Assembly (NCBI GenBank): GCA_003221295.1
Contig: QHRA01000173.1
Location: 1-45,026 of the forward strand
Direction of reading: 5' to 3'
Source of the DNA: Verrucomicrobiota bacterium
GTDB lineage: Bacteria > Verrucomicrobiota > Verrucomicrobiia > Chthoniobacterales > UBA10450
Length of the DNA stretch: 45,026 nucleotides
Position 1 is the first letter of the stretch, and each line of letters starts with the position of its first letter. The position numbers and the translations under genes were made by a program. This document shows, piece after piece, positions 1 through 8,458 of the stretch. The notes beneath the pieces are model-generated. The model was not told the DNA's origin, made no database searches, and worked only from the letters and a program-made list of their open reading frames with translations.

Positions 1-610
1 CTCCGCCTTTTCCACGGAAGCGGAAGCGCAACTTCATTCCTCGCACTTTCACATGGTGATCCTTCATCGTCGTCAGACCGAAAGACTTGTTTTGCCTGGC
101 ATACTCTTGGTTGCCGACACGAATGAAGGTGCGTTGGAGCAACTGCACCACTGTCGCCAATACCTTCTCCCGCTTGAGCCCCGGCAACTTTAAATCAGCC
201 TGGAGCCGCCGCCGAATCTTGGGCAGGGCCGCAGCAAAGACCAGGATGCGATCGTATTTGTTCTCATCGCGAATAGCCCGCCAACGTTCATGATACCGAT
301 ATTGTTTTCGTCCGCGGTCATCGCGTCCGGTTGCCTGAATATGACCATTGGGCAGAGGGCAAATCCAAACCTGGCGATAAGCTGGTGGAATAGCGAGGCG
401 TCGGATTCGAAGCAAGCGCGCTTCATCGCGGATCAACTTCCCCTCCGTATCGAAGTACTGAAATGATTTGCCCTTACGTTTTCGAGTGTAACCGGGTTGC
501 TCATCGCTGACGTAGCGAAGTCCGGCTTCTTCCGCCACTTCCACCGTACCGGCGGCAATCTGCCCCAGCTCGCGGTTGTCTTGTTTTCGTTTGCGAGGTT
601 GAGCCGCCAC
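1..610 (-). CDS. DNA topoisomerase IB, N-terminal part (runs off window)
   Basis: Relaxes supercoiled DNA by transient nicking through a tyrosine (type IB, eukaryote/poxvirus-like family). Reading the minus strand from a GTG at 610 gives about 203 residues with no stop before the window edge. The reading holds the family's conserved stretches: LRYVSDEQPGYTRKRKG near residue 30, RRLAIPPAYRQVWICP near 70, HIQATGRDDRGRKQYRYH near 90, and RTFIRVGNQEYARQNKSFGL near 165. The C-terminal part with the catalytic Tyr lies beyond base 1. The start is uncertain because no good ribosome binding site precedes the GTG and the frame stays open a little further upstream. Family assignment is firm; substrate details are family knowledge. 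Confidence 0.9.
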   Translation of the reverse strand, partial: MAAQPRKRKQDNRELGQIAAGTVEVAEEAGLRYVSDEQPGYTRKRKGKSFQYFDTEGKLIRDEARLLRIRRLAIPPAYRQVWICPLPNGHIQATGRDDRGRKQYRYHERWRAIRDENKYDRILVFAAALPKIRRRLQADLKLPGLKREKVLATVVQLLQRTFIRVGNQEYARQNKSFGLTTMKDHHVKVRGMKLRFRFRGKGG

Positions 611-676
611 CCTTGTAATACGAATGCCGCCCAGAAAAAGGGCGCACCGCGACGGGGCGGTAATCAGGCGGCGCGA

Positions 677-1090
677 TTATGCTCCGTAGCTTTTCGTAAA
701 CTTCTTGCGCGACTCCCCTTCTCCACCCGCCGCGGGAGGTTCCGGAGTAACCGGTTCGTCAGGAGGCGCGGTCTCGGGAGCTTTTTTTTCGGAGGGGACA
801 GCAGCAGAACTTCCGCGCGCAACTTCAACATAAGCGAGCTGCAAATTAGAAAGTGCGTTCCGCAACACTGTCGATTCTTCATTGCTCAAGTTGCCGCGCG
901 TCTTTTCCTGAATCATCGCCAATTGATCGATAAACATTTTCGCAACCTCGAGGTTTACCTCCCCCTTTCCGGTCTGCGGATTGGGAATTTGGCCAAGAAA
1001 AAGCGCGGCGTTTTGCGCCTGCATCATGACAAATTCGATGAATCGCTGGGCCAATTCCCCGGAATTCGTGCTGGTTTGAACCTCGGCCAT
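677..1090 (-). CDS. DUF1844 family protein
   Basis: A 137-residue protein of unknown function. Its central segment (QAQNAALFLGQIPNPQTGKG, then NLEVAKMFIDQLAMIQEKT and a helical stretch ending YVEVARG) is the DUF1844 signature found in many Acidobacteria, Planctomycetes and Verrucomicrobia. The last 45 residues are a Pro/Glu/Ala-rich low-complexity tail ending in basic residues. ATG at 1088-1090 was chosen because it lies one base beyond the M16 peptidase stop (1092-1094), which suggests translational coupling; the longer reading to 1135 only overlaps that peptidase. Function is unknown. Confidence 0.85.
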   Translation of the reverse strand: MAEVQTSTNSGELAQRFIEFVMMQAQNAALFLGQIPNPQTGKGEVNLEVAKMFIDQLAMIQEKTRGNLSNEESTVLRNALSNLQLAYVEVARGSSAAVPSEKKAPETAPPDEPVTPEPPAAGGEGESRKKFTKSYGA

Positions 1091-1091
1091 G

Positions 1092-3692
1092 CTACTTGGA
1101 TTTCGCTGTTGAGGGCGTTCCTGGCGGTCGCACAATTGCGAGCACGTAAGCTTGCTTCCCGAAATACTTCGCCGCTACCCGCTTGATCTCGTTGAGCGTC
1201 ACTGCGTTCACTTTGGCTTCCAGTTCCCGATAGTGATTAAAGCCGAGTCCATAAAGCTCGTCGAGTGCCGTCATATAGGCAAATACGTCGTTACTCTGGT
1301 TTTGGATTTGTTGCTGACCGATCAGTTTCTTCTTCGCCCGCGCCAGCTCGCTCGCAGTCAAGCCGTCGCGAGAGAGTTTTTGAATCTCATCCAGAAATGC
1401 CTGCTTCACTGGTTCTATTTTCTCCGGATCAGTGCCGAGATAAAACGCGAACAACCCTGGGACCAAGGCCTGGATTTGCGCGGCGCCAACATAATAGGCG
1501 AGACCCATTTGCTCGCGGATGCGAATGAACAGAGGCGAGCCGAGGTCGCTGCTCGCTTCATCTATTAGTTCAAGCGTATAACGATCAGGGCTGAAGACAT
1601 CAGCGCCACGGAAACCGGCGACCAAAACCGCTTGCGCCTTCTCGCGTTCTGTTTCCACAATCTTCGTCTCCGTGAGTTGCGGCGACGGTGGCGGATTAGT
1701 TAAAGCAAGTTCCCCCGAAGGTAAGGCGCCCAGCTTTTGCTCAAATAAATCTCTTACTTCGTTCGCTTTTACGTTTCCGAAGACGGCGATCACACCATTT
1801 CGCGCCACGACGTAACGATCGCGAAAAGCTAGAAGATCTTTTGAATTCAGACGCGAAACCGATTCCGGCGTGCCTTCCGGGCGAAGCGCGAGTGGATGTC
1901 CCGGAAAAAGCGCGCGCTTAATAAGATTGCGCGCCACCGAAGTCGGTTTTTCCTCCTCATCTTTGATCTTGGCCAACTGAATCTCTTTTTCGCGTGCGAC
2001 CGCTGTCGCGGGCATGGTCGCGTTCAGTAACACATCGGCCAAAATGTCGGTGCCGAGCGCGAGATCCGGTTGAGTAATATCGAGGTTGACGGCAAAACTG
2101 TTGTTGCCCGCCTGGGCCGTGATTTCGCCGCCGACTGCTTCCAGTTGATCGGCAATCTGCTCGGCCGATCGCGTTTTCGTACCCTTCAGTAGTGTCTTGG
2201 CCGCTAACCGGGTAATTCCATTATTCGCTTCCGTCTCAGACAGTAATCCGCATCGAAATATCGCCGACATCGCAACCAACGGCAGTCGCGCATCCTCTCG
2301 AACCAGAATGCGCAGCCCATTGGACAACTCGAACTTTTGTATCTCGCCGATGGCGACAGGTGCGGAGAGGGCGCTCTTCGAGACCAACGACCCTTTTGGA
2401 TTAAGAGAAACGACGGTCAGATTTTCTTCGCTGAGATATTGAATCGCGACACGCTTAATGTCATCAAGCGTTACCTTCTGAACCTTTTCGAGGTATTCGC
2501 GGCCAAAGTTCAGGTTGCGAGTGAGGAACCAATTCGTCCCGAGATCGGTCGCCTGGCCGCGCATGGTCCGGAGAGAAGCCAATTCCTGAGATAGTGCGAT
2601 TTTCTTACCCTTGGCCAGTTCTTCAGCACTCACGCCGTCGCGCCGGATATCTTCGATGATCTGCAAAATCAGGCTCTGGGCCGCGCTCCGATTTTTCGGA
2701 TCCAATATCGCGTCAACTCCGAGAATTCCGGGATCGCCCGGGGTATAGGAAAATGCGGAAATGGAAAAGGCCAGTCCCGATTCTTCGCGCACCTTGCGAT
2801 AAAGACGCGAGCTGTGGCCTTCCCCGAGAATTACCGACAAAAGATCGAGCGCGGGAACATCGGGATGGGCGATTTCTGGAACGTGCCAGGCCATGGCGAA
2901 ATGGGTCAATTCAGTGGCGAACTCCTGGTGGACTTCACGTAGTCCAAGTTGGGGCGGCTCCGCCGGGATATAGATTGGCGCCAGAGATTTTGCTGGTTGA
3001 TCCTTGAACAAATTTTCCAGCTTCTCCCGCACTTCCGCGAGGACGATGTCGCCGACCACGATAAAGGTGAGATTGTTCGGGACGTAACGCCTCTTGTAAT
3101 ATTCCATCACCTGTTCCTGCGTCAGCTGATTATAGATATCGATTAACCCGATTACCGGCAGTCGATAGGGATGTCGCTGATAGGCGGTCGCGAAAAGCAG
3201 GTGCGTCATCGTGCGATCGGGATCGTCCATCCCCATCGCGAACTCACGCCGGATAACCTCCTGTTCTTTGACATACTCCTGCGGTGGCAGAGTCGAGTTC
3301 ATCATCGCGTCCGCCAGAATATCAAGCGCGGTCAGCGCGCCCTCCTTCGGCACATCGATCCAGAAAACGGTGCGATCGAATGAAGTGTAGGCGTTGATGT
3401 AACCGCCGACGTCCTGAATTTTTTGCGCAATCTCGTTAGTCGAGCGCGTCTTGGTTCCTTTAAAAAGCATGTGCTCGAGGATGTGAGAAAGGCCGGCGCC
3501 CAGATGTTTATCCTCCGTCGTGCTACCGGCTGCGCACCATGCCTGCACACTGGCCACCGGCGCGCTCCGATCTTCCTGCGCGATGAGGGTCAGGCCGTTC
3601 GCGAGCGTCCACTTTTGCGCCGTGTTTGGCGGGAAACTGATTACCGGCGACGCCATCGTCGCGGCAGTCTTGAGGTTTGCGCGGTTAAGCAT
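1092..3692 (-). CDS. M16 family zinc metallopeptidase, two-domain
   Basis: 866 residues holding two M16 (pitrilysin/processing-peptidase-like) halves. The N-terminal half carries the inverted zinc motif HILEH (H70, E73, H74) within AGLSHILEHMLFKGTKTRS and the downstream acidic region around EVIRREFAMGMDDPDRT. The second half starts near FELSNGLRILVREDARLP; at the equivalent site it reads GITRLAAKTLLKGT, so the zinc ligands are absent and it is probably a non-catalytic partner domain, as is common in this family. No signal peptide is evident. A GGAG stretch lies about 10 bases before the ATG. It is followed at once by the DUF1844 gene. It probably degrades peptides; cytosolic or envelope location is not resolved. 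Confidence 0.9.
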   Translation of the reverse strand: MLNRANLKTAATMASPVISFPPNTAQKWTLANGLTLIAQEDRSAPVASVQAWCAAGSTTEDKHLGAGLSHILEHMLFKGTKTRSTNEIAQKIQDVGGYINAYTSFDRTVFWIDVPKEGALTALDILADAMMNSTLPPQEYVKEQEVIRREFAMGMDDPDRTMTHLLFATAYQRHPYRLPVIGLIDIYNQLTQEQVMEYYKRRYVPNNLTFIVVGDIVLAEVREKLENLFKDQPAKSLAPIYIPAEPPQLGLREVHQEFATELTHFAMAWHVPEIAHPDVPALDLLSVILGEGHSSRLYRKVREESGLAFSISAFSYTPGDPGILGVDAILDPKNRSAAQSLILQIIEDIRRDGVSAEELAKGKKIALSQELASLRTMRGQATDLGTNWFLTRNLNFGREYLEKVQKVTLDDIKRVAIQYLSEENLTVVSLNPKGSLVSKSALSAPVAIGEIQKFELSNGLRILVREDARLPLVAMSAIFRCGLLSETEANNGITRLAAKTLLKGTKTRSAEQIADQLEAVGGEITAQAGNNSFAVNLDITQPDLALGTDILADVLLNATMPATAVAREKEIQLAKIKDEEEKPTSVARNLIKRALFPGHPLALRPEGTPESVSRLNSKDLLAFRDRYVVARNGVIAVFGNVKANEVRDLFEQKLGALPSGELALTNPPPSPQLTETKIVETEREKAQAVLVAGFRGADVFSPDRYTLELIDEASSDLGSPLFIRIREQMGLAYYVGAAQIQALVPGLFAFYLGTDPEKIEPVKQAFLDEIQKLSRDGLTASELARAKKKLIGQQQIQNQSNDVFAYMTALDELYGLGFNHYRELEAKVNAVTLNEIKRVAAKYFGKQAYVLAIVRPPGTPSTAKSK

Positions 3693-3725
3693 GAATTAAA
3701 AACTCCGCTTCGCAGCGACGACCGC

Positions 3726-4163
3726 TCAGCTGGCCTTTGGTGCGGGAAGACCCAATGATAATTTCTTGCCGGCGACGGTAGGCTCGGGCTGAAATGGTTT
3801 CACAAATGCATCGCGGAAATCATAGACCGCTTTGAAATCATCCATCGAATCTTCATCGGTTTTTCCGAAAATCCCAGCGCCGATGAGATTAAAGACCATG
3901 TACCCAATATCCTCGCAGCGATTGACGCCCCAATGGGAAAGAACACTCAATGCCAGCGGGCCAAATTCCTTGAGCGCGTACTGCCGGACGCCTTCGAGTA
4001 ATTCCGGGCCAGCGACATGACGAATCGCTGCGCCTTTGAGCTTCTTCTGTTGCTTCGTCGTAAAATCGAGTGCGTCTCGCAGAAAAATATAGGCTTCGCG
4101 CTGGTAGCGTGGGTCGCTCGCCACAATCGAATCGAGCGCTTCGGTAAATCCAATCTTTTGCAT
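3726..4163 (-). CDS. Minf_1886 / Verruc_Plancto-restricted family protein
   Basis: 145 residues starting at MQKIGFTEALDSIV; the upstream in-frame start at 4205 looks spurious. It contains AYIFLRDALDFTTKQQ, ALKEFGPLALSVLSHWGV and EDIGYMVFNLIGAGIFGKTDED, which match what I remember of the Minf_1886 family (a conserved hypothetical limited to Verrucomicrobia and Planctomycetes). No catalytic motif, membrane segment or signal is visible. It lies between the exported protein gene (4239-5555) and the M16 peptidase gene on the same strand, possibly in one transcript. Function is unknown; its value here is mainly taxonomic. Confidence 0.8.
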   Translation of the reverse strand: MQKIGFTEALDSIVASDPRYQREAYIFLRDALDFTTKQQKKLKGAAIRHVAGPELLEGVRQYALKEFGPLALSVLSHWGVNRCEDIGYMVFNLIGAGIFGKTDEDSMDDFKAVYDFRDAFVKPFQPEPTVAGKKLSLGLPAPKAS

Positions 4164-4238
4164 ATGTGATATTGCGCCCAAGCGCCTTAACAGGATAACG
4201 GCCAAGCCTCAGTCGAGCAAATCACGCGCCGGAATTTA

Positions 4239-5555
4239 TCACTGGAGCTGCGTTTCGAGAGCGTCCAGATAAACCGAAAGCGCGTCGCGCCGACGCGGGG
4301 TCTCTTCGCTACTGTCCGCCGCGTGCAGGTAATCGCGAAAAGCTCCACTCGTCGTCTTTGCCTGTGTCGCCTCATACCAATTCATGAAATCATCAACCTC
4401 GCTCATGCGAGCCGCGATCTTTTGGCGCAATGCTGCGCTGCCCGCGAGTCGCCTAGCCAGGCTATGTCTCTTCTTACGGGCCACCAATTCCGCGGCCAGT
4501 TGATAATCAACAACCACTGGGCGCAACAACGGATGGGCACGAGCGGCCAAGAGGGTCAAACGCTGGCCCAATTCGGTTGCGGCCTTGGTATCGATATTTG
4601 GCCGACTGACGCGGACCGTCTCTTCCAGAGTGAGCGAATTCTTTTTCTCCCGGTCCTGTGCGATTTTCGTCCGCAAACATTCGTCGAGCTGCTCCGATGT
4701 GGCGGCAAACGTAACAAGCGCAAATCGACGTTCCTGGGCCACACGGGCAATGTGTTCGCTCCAATTTTTTTCCATCGCACCTGACTCCGTTCCCAGCCAC
4801 GGAAAATGCGCCTGCAAATCGGAAAGCGCATCGGCTGACGCGCGCGGCAAGTCGGCAATGTAACGGGTGAGCTGAGCGTGCCCATTCTCATGCTCGAGCA
4901 AAATTCTCACCAGGGCACTGGCGCAAGCACGGTAAAGAGCGCGCGACTGGGAATCGAGCAACCCGGGATGTTGAGCCAGAAAAGTTCCTAACGTCGGCGG
5001 ATGCGAGGCAACGCTATCAAGGCCCTCAAATACTTCCGGGCTCTCGTTATCCAAAGTGAGAATCCCATCAACGAGCCAATCTGGGGGCGCGACATAGGGC
5101 GTGCCTGCCGGCAGCGAAGGCAAAGCGCGATAGCTCAGTTCCAGCAGAAGAGCGCGCAAAACTTCACGCCGCAAAACTGCCGGCTGGAAATCGCGGTCGA
5201 CCAAAAGATCGAGTTGAATTTTCAGACCGGCGCCGGTTTGGCTAAAGTTGAGCAGAACGGGTGGGACTTCGGGTGCGTTCGCCTGCGGTCGTTGCAGGTT
5301 GAGCAAAATAGGAACCGACCATTGGTCGCGCAATTGCAGGAGCCCGAGCACCTTTGATTTCACTTGCTCGGCGCCATCAGAAACGGCGCTACGCAAGATC
5401 CTGTTGCCGCCGAAAATAATGAATTGCCGGGAGGGGCTGATGCTTCGTTCGAGCGGCGCGGCCGGAAGGCTGCCGCATATCAGGACAAAACCCAGCACTA
5501 TCAGGCGACGCGCTGCGGCTAGCCTGTGGGTAGACCGGGCGTTTTGTCGGGTCAC
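4239..5555 (-). CDS. Exported protein of unknown function (possible degenerate peptidase-MA fold)
   Basis: The reading frame is open up to 5708, but bases 5571-5690 are palindromic repeat sequence, so the start is more likely the GTG at 5553-5555. This yields a 438-residue protein with a basic N terminus, a hydrophobic core (RRLIVLGFVLICGSLPAAP) and a plausible signal cleavage site. The middle, REVLRALLLELSYRALPSLP followed by PPDWLVDGILTLD, resembles the layout of gluzincin peptidase-MA proteins (catalytic helix, then a PPxWLVEG-like turn), but no HExxH is present. I infer a catalytically dead or unrelated periplasmic protein. No better assignment is possible by eye. Confidence 0.65.
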   Translation of the reverse strand: MTRQNARSTHRLAAARRLIVLGFVLICGSLPAAPLERSISPSRQFIIFGGNRILRSAVSDGAEQVKSKVLGLLQLRDQWSVPILLNLQRPQANAPEVPPVLLNFSQTGAGLKIQLDLLVDRDFQPAVLRREVLRALLLELSYRALPSLPAGTPYVAPPDWLVDGILTLDNESPEVFEGLDSVASHPPTLGTFLAQHPGLLDSQSRALYRACASALVRILLEHENGHAQLTRYIADLPRASADALSDLQAHFPWLGTESGAMEKNWSEHIARVAQERRFALVTFAATSEQLDECLRTKIAQDREKKNSLTLEETVRVSRPNIDTKAATELGQRLTLLAARAHPLLRPVVVDYQLAAELVARKKRHSLARRLAGSAALRQKIAARMSEVDDFMNWYEATQAKTTSGAFRDYLHAADSSEETPRRRDALSVYLDALETQLQ

Positions 5556-5570
5556 GATGCTTCTGCAATC

Positions 5571-5690
5571 AGCCCCGAAAGCTTTCGGGGTTGGCCCCAC
5601 AGCCTCGCCACGGCGAGTCCGTCCCGCGGCGGACAAGATGGCTGTGCTACGACTCCGGGCTCGCAGGAGCTCGTCCTTCCATGCTCTTAT
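5571..5690. repeat. Composite palindromic repeat (families F and B, partial)
   Basis: The first part is a perfect small hairpin (AGCCCCGAAAGCTTTCGGGG, 5571-5590). It continues as CCCCACAGCC..., then GTCCGTCCCGCGGCGGACAA and GATGGCTGTGCTACGA, sharing these words with the elements at 8272-8413 and 42732-42841. The last part, about 5660-5690 (GGGCTCGCAGGAGCTCGTCC), matches one half of the element embedded in mfd at 9221-9272. It lies in the divergent space before two exported-protein genes and accounts for the spurious upstream extension of the minus-strand frame. Confidence 0.75.
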
Positions 5691-5825
5691 GGGATGGGCT
5701 CTAGACACGATTAGGTAAGTTTATCCCCTGAGGAAACCGATAACCAGCACACACAAAGGTAGTTCCGAAGTTTGCGGAAAAATTGAAAGATTTCCATCCG
5801 CTGCCCGTCTAATTCTATAACGGAT

Positions 5826-6374
5826 ATGAAGGCAAAATTACTAATTCTAAGTGCCATTGTCGCGATTTCGCTGACGACGCCCGCGTTCGCCAAGCGACAC
5901 GTTGTCCAAACGCGGAATGGCCAGGCAGTTGTAACGAACAGTGGCAATCACAGAAATCATTGGCGCGGTGATCACTGGCGCAGTGGTAGCAGCGTATTTT
6001 GGAACGTCGGGATAGGCGTGCCGTTTTACGGAGGTTACTACGGTGGATACCCTTACTACGGCAATTCCTATTATGGGGGATATCCATACGGTTCGTATGG
6101 GTACGGGTATTCCCCTTACGGATACAGCGGTAACTATTACTACGGCTCGAGCTATCCGTACTACTCGAACCGCACGGGCTATCGCGGTTACAACGGATCG
6201 GTTGTTGCGCGCGTACAGGAACGGCTCGCCCGCGCTGGATATTATCGCGGCCCGATCGATGGCCTAATGGGTCCACGCACTCATTATGCGATCCGGGTCT
6301 ACGAGCGCAGCCATGGTCTGCCAGCTGATGGAATCATCGATCGCCGTCTTCTGGCGACAATGGGCATCGCTTAA
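5826..6374 (+). CDS. Exported Gly/Tyr-rich protein with C-terminal peptidoglycan-binding domain
   Basis: 182 residues. Residues 1-22 (MKAKLLILSAIVAISLTTPA plus FA) are a clear signal peptide. Residues about 55-120 are a low-complexity Gly/Tyr/Pro/Ser-rich stretch (GGYYGGYPYYGNSYYGGYPY type), probably an extended surface or wall-spanning spacer. Residues about 127-182 form a PG_binding_1 domain: VARVQERLARAGYYRGPIDG, then MGPRTHYAIRVYERSHGLPA and DGIIDRRLLATMG. It is likely a periplasmic or envelope-anchored protein that binds peptidoglycan non-covalently. A strong intrinsic terminator follows directly. Confidence 0.88.
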   Translation: MKAKLLILSAIVAISLTTPAFAKRHVVQTRNGQAVVTNSGNHRNHWRGDHWRSGSSVFWNVGIGVPFYGGYYGGYPYYGNSYYGGYPYGSYGYGYSPYGYSGNYYYGSSYPYYSNRTGYRGYNGSVVARVQERLARAGYYRGPIDGLMGPRTHYAIRVYERSHGLPADGIIDRRLLATMGIA

Positions 6375-6393
6375 GAAAAACTAACAATCAAAC

Positions 6394-6432
6394 AGCCGGC
6401 GGTATTGGCGCAAGCAGGCCGCCGGCTTTTTA
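6394..6432. terminator. Bidirectional intrinsic terminator
   Basis: A 9-bp GC-rich stem (AGCCGGCGG at 6394-6402 with CCGCCGGCT at 6419-6427) encloses a 16-base loop and runs into TTTTTATT. It lies between the convergent genes 5826-6374 (plus) and 6430-7188 (minus). The last bases overlap the stop region of the minus-strand gene, so it may serve both directions. Confidence 0.85.
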
Positions 6433-7188
6433 TTGCGCCGAGGTAACCGCGATCTCTTTCTCGCGCAGCTGGATCGAACCGACCTTATTAAGCAGCTTGT
6501 GTTCGCGATCCATCGCCGCCACCGCATCGCTGAATAGAAAACCAGCGTATGGCATCACGCCGGGATCAATTGGCATCCGTCCGATTGCTCCGCTCCTCGG
6601 CGACGCCGTAACTTTCCCGCTCGCGATCTGAACGGCATAATCGCCGGAAGTAAAAATCGAGTAACCAAAAATAGATCTCTCAATGGTGACACGGCAATTC
6701 CCTTCCGTGAACGCCACTATCGCCCGCTCGAAATCGATCAGCGGATGATTGAGCTTCTCCTTTTTGCGCTTCATGGCGCTGGCCAGGTAAGCGTTGACAC
6801 CTTCCTCGGAGAATTGCATCGACTGGGGCTGGCGCGATTCCGTCAGCTTTTCCAAGCTCAGATTGATTTGCGCTGGGAACCCTTCGAACTTCACCGTCGG
6901 GGGCACATCGGGCGGAATTAAGATCACCACCGCCGCCGCAGCGGCACCCGCGAGCAAGATCACTTTGGCGGTCTTAAAGAAAAGCAACCGCGCTTTGACC
7001 CCGCGTTGACTAAACATCCCGCGCATTCGCTTGTGCAATTCCTCCGAGGTTTCCTTCTTCCCCGTCGTGTAGCCCGCAAGCGCGGAACGGTCGAGCCGGG
7101 CCCCGCAATCGTGGCAATAGATGCGTTCGGCTTCATTATCACGCCGGCATTCCGGGCATGTTAGTTGAACTGGGGTTGCTGTCTTCAT
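6430..7188 (-). CDS. Zinc-ribbon membrane protein, function unknown
   Basis: 252 residues. The N terminus carries a double-cysteine zinc ribbon, CPECRRDNEAERIYCHDCGA (C11, C14, C25, C28). A single membrane segment follows at about residues 73-90 (AKVILLAGAAAAAVVILIPP). The C-terminal ~150 residues are presumably periplasmic, with FSEEGVNAYLASAMKRKKEK and a beta-rich end. Its start codon overlaps the stop of the FmdB-type gene upstream (ATGA at 7185-7188), so the two zinc-ribbon proteins are translationally coupled. No enzyme motif is seen. The arrangement suggests an anchored sensor or assembly factor, but that is inference. Confidence 0.8.
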   Translation of the reverse strand: MKTATPVQLTCPECRRDNEAERIYCHDCGARLDRSALAGYTTGKKETSEELHKRMRGMFSQRGVKARLLFFKTAKVILLAGAAAAAVVILIPPDVPPTVKFEGFPAQINLSLEKLTESRQPQSMQFSEEGVNAYLASAMKRKKEKLNHPLIDFERAIVAFTEGNCRVTIERSIFGYSIFTSGDYAVQIASGKVTASPRSGAIGRMPIDPGVMPYAGFLFSDAVAAMDREHKLLNKVGSIQLREKEIAVTSAQ

Positions 7189-7508
7189 TCGCTCTTTTTC
7201 TCCGGCTTTGCGGCTGCGGGTTTTGACTCACCTTCTGCCTTTGTCTCAGTCTTCGGCTTTTCCGAAGCCGGCGTTTCCTTTTTCGCCGCTTCTTTATAGG
7301 AGTTGCTGCGATAGTCGGTGGTATAGAAACCCGAGCCTTTAAAGATAATTCCGGCACCCGTGCCTGGCAGCCTTTTCACCTTGCCGTGACCCCATTTTTC
7401 CAGCCGGCAAAGATGTTTGGGACATTCACGAAAGGGTTCGTCCCGCATCGATTGAAAAGCATCAAAATTTTGCCCGCATTTGGCGCAGGCATATTCGTAG
7501 GTTGGCAT
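7185..7508 (-). CDS. FmdB family zinc-ribbon protein
   Basis: 107 residues beginning MPTYEYACAKCGQNFDAFQS, the typical FmdB/CxxC_CXXC_SSSS start, with a second Cys pair region FRECPKHLCRLEKWGHGKVK and the GTGAGIIFKGSGFYTTDYR motif of the family. The Lys/Glu/Pro/Ala-rich tail (about residues 75-107) is usual. The longer frame to 7550 was rejected because MPTYEYxC is the conserved beginning. FmdB proteins are annotated as putative regulators, but the molecular role is not established. The gene overlaps the next one by 4 bases and faces the L,D-transpeptidase gene divergently. Confidence 0.9.
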   Translation of the reverse strand: MPTYEYACAKCGQNFDAFQSMRDEPFRECPKHLCRLEKWGHGKVKRLPGTGAGIIFKGSGFYTTDYRSNSYKEAAKKETPASEKPKTETKAEGESKPAAAKPEKKSE

Positions 7509-7653
7509 TGGAAGATCGCGGAGTTGCAAAGTAGATGCGTTCAAAAGCAAAATTCAAGCCCACCAGCTTATTGTTGGCATCGACATTTGCCGACTGCCCG
7601 AACCGGGCATTCCTTGACTTTAAACGTCCGCTACGGAACGTCCTCTGCGATTG

Positions 7654-8268
7654 ATGAAACGGGGGAGCAGAGCGGCAATTGCGGGCCTTGTTGGGACGGT
7701 TTGCACGATCTTTGTGGTCGGCTGCGGAGAGGACCCCCGCTTTTCCACCCAAACCCAGTATCTCGGCGGGGTTTATGGCCCGGGTCCGGTTTCGGCCAGC
7801 GCCCCACAGGACAACGTTTCCTATTGGGACGGCGACGATATAGACGGGAAACCGAGCGTGAAAATCAGCCTCGGTGAGCAACGTGCCTATTTTTATAAGA
7901 GCGGAAAATTGGCAGGCATCTCCCAGCTATCAACCGGGCGCGAGGGATTGAACACCCCAATTGGACATTTCGCGATTCAGCAAAAGGATGTGAACCATGT
8001 TTCGACCAAATACGGTGATTACGTAGATGCCGCTGATAACGTGGTAAAGCCAAATGTAGAGCTGGGGGTCGATCCGAAGCCGCCCGGCACTCATTTCAAA
8101 GGCGCACCCATGCCTTATTTTATGCGCATTCATGGAGGAGTTGGAATGCATGCCGGCTATCTCCCTGGCTATCCCGCTTCCCACGGGTGCATCCGGATGC
8201 CGGAGTTCATGGCGGAGAATTTCTTTAAGTCGGTCAGCGTCGGCACGCCAATCACGATCACTAACTAG
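7654..8268 (+). CDS. L,D-transpeptidase (YkuD) lipoprotein
   Basis: 204 residues; a hydrophobic N-terminal segment ends in FVVGC, a lipobox-like site, so it is probably lipid-anchored in the envelope. The YkuD domain covers about residues 70-204: it opens with VKISLGEQRAYFYKSGKLAG, has TGREGLNTPIGHFAI, and carries the catalytic signature HAGYLPGYPASHGCIRMPEF with the nucleophilic Cys and the SHGCIR motif. Such enzymes make 3-3 peptidoglycan cross-links or attach proteins to the wall. ATG at 7654 is preceded by an in-frame TTG at 7651, so the start is uncertain by one codon. A palindromic repeat begins 3 bases after the stop. Confidence 0.92.
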   Translation: MKRGSRAAIAGLVGTVCTIFVVGCGEDPRFSTQTQYLGGVYGPGPVSASAPQDNVSYWDGDDIDGKPSVKISLGEQRAYFYKSGKLAGISQLSTGREGLNTPIGHFAIQQKDVNHVSTKYGDYVDAADNVVKPNVELGVDPKPPGTHFKGAPMPYFMRIHGGVGMHAGYLPGYPASHGCIRMPEFMAENFFKSVSVGTPITITN

Positions 8269-8271
8269 TTA

Positions 8272-8413
8272 GTAGCACAGGCACCTTGTCCGCCACGGGA
8301 CGGACTCGCGGTGGCGAGCCTGTGGGGCCAATGGGCATCTTGCCCGTTGATCACAACGAATAAGGAGCCAGGCAAGATGCCCGGCCTGCCCACAGCCAGG
8401 ATGGCTGTGCTAC
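8272..8413. repeat. Palindromic repeat, family F
   Basis: 142 bases bounded by GTAGCACAG and CTGTGCTAC. Inside are nested inverted pairs: GCCTGTGGGG with CCCACAGCC, and GGGCATCTTGCCCG with GGCAAGATGCCC around a non-repeated loop. An extra inverted word, GTCCGCCACGGGACGGAC, occupies the left arm and also occurs inverted at 5571-5650. The full element recurs at 42732-42841. It fills most of the space between the transpeptidase gene and mfd. Confidence 0.85.
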
Positions 8414-8458
8414 GAGCCGCCTCATTGAAGTTCACACACTTTTCGGCGACAACTTCTA

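Noticed and set aside
497-1186. A 229-residue plus-strand open frame
   Set aside because: It runs antisense across the topoisomerase IB, DUF1844 and M16 genes, which have clear family motifs; its composition (Arg/Ser/Phe-rich) is that of a shadow frame.
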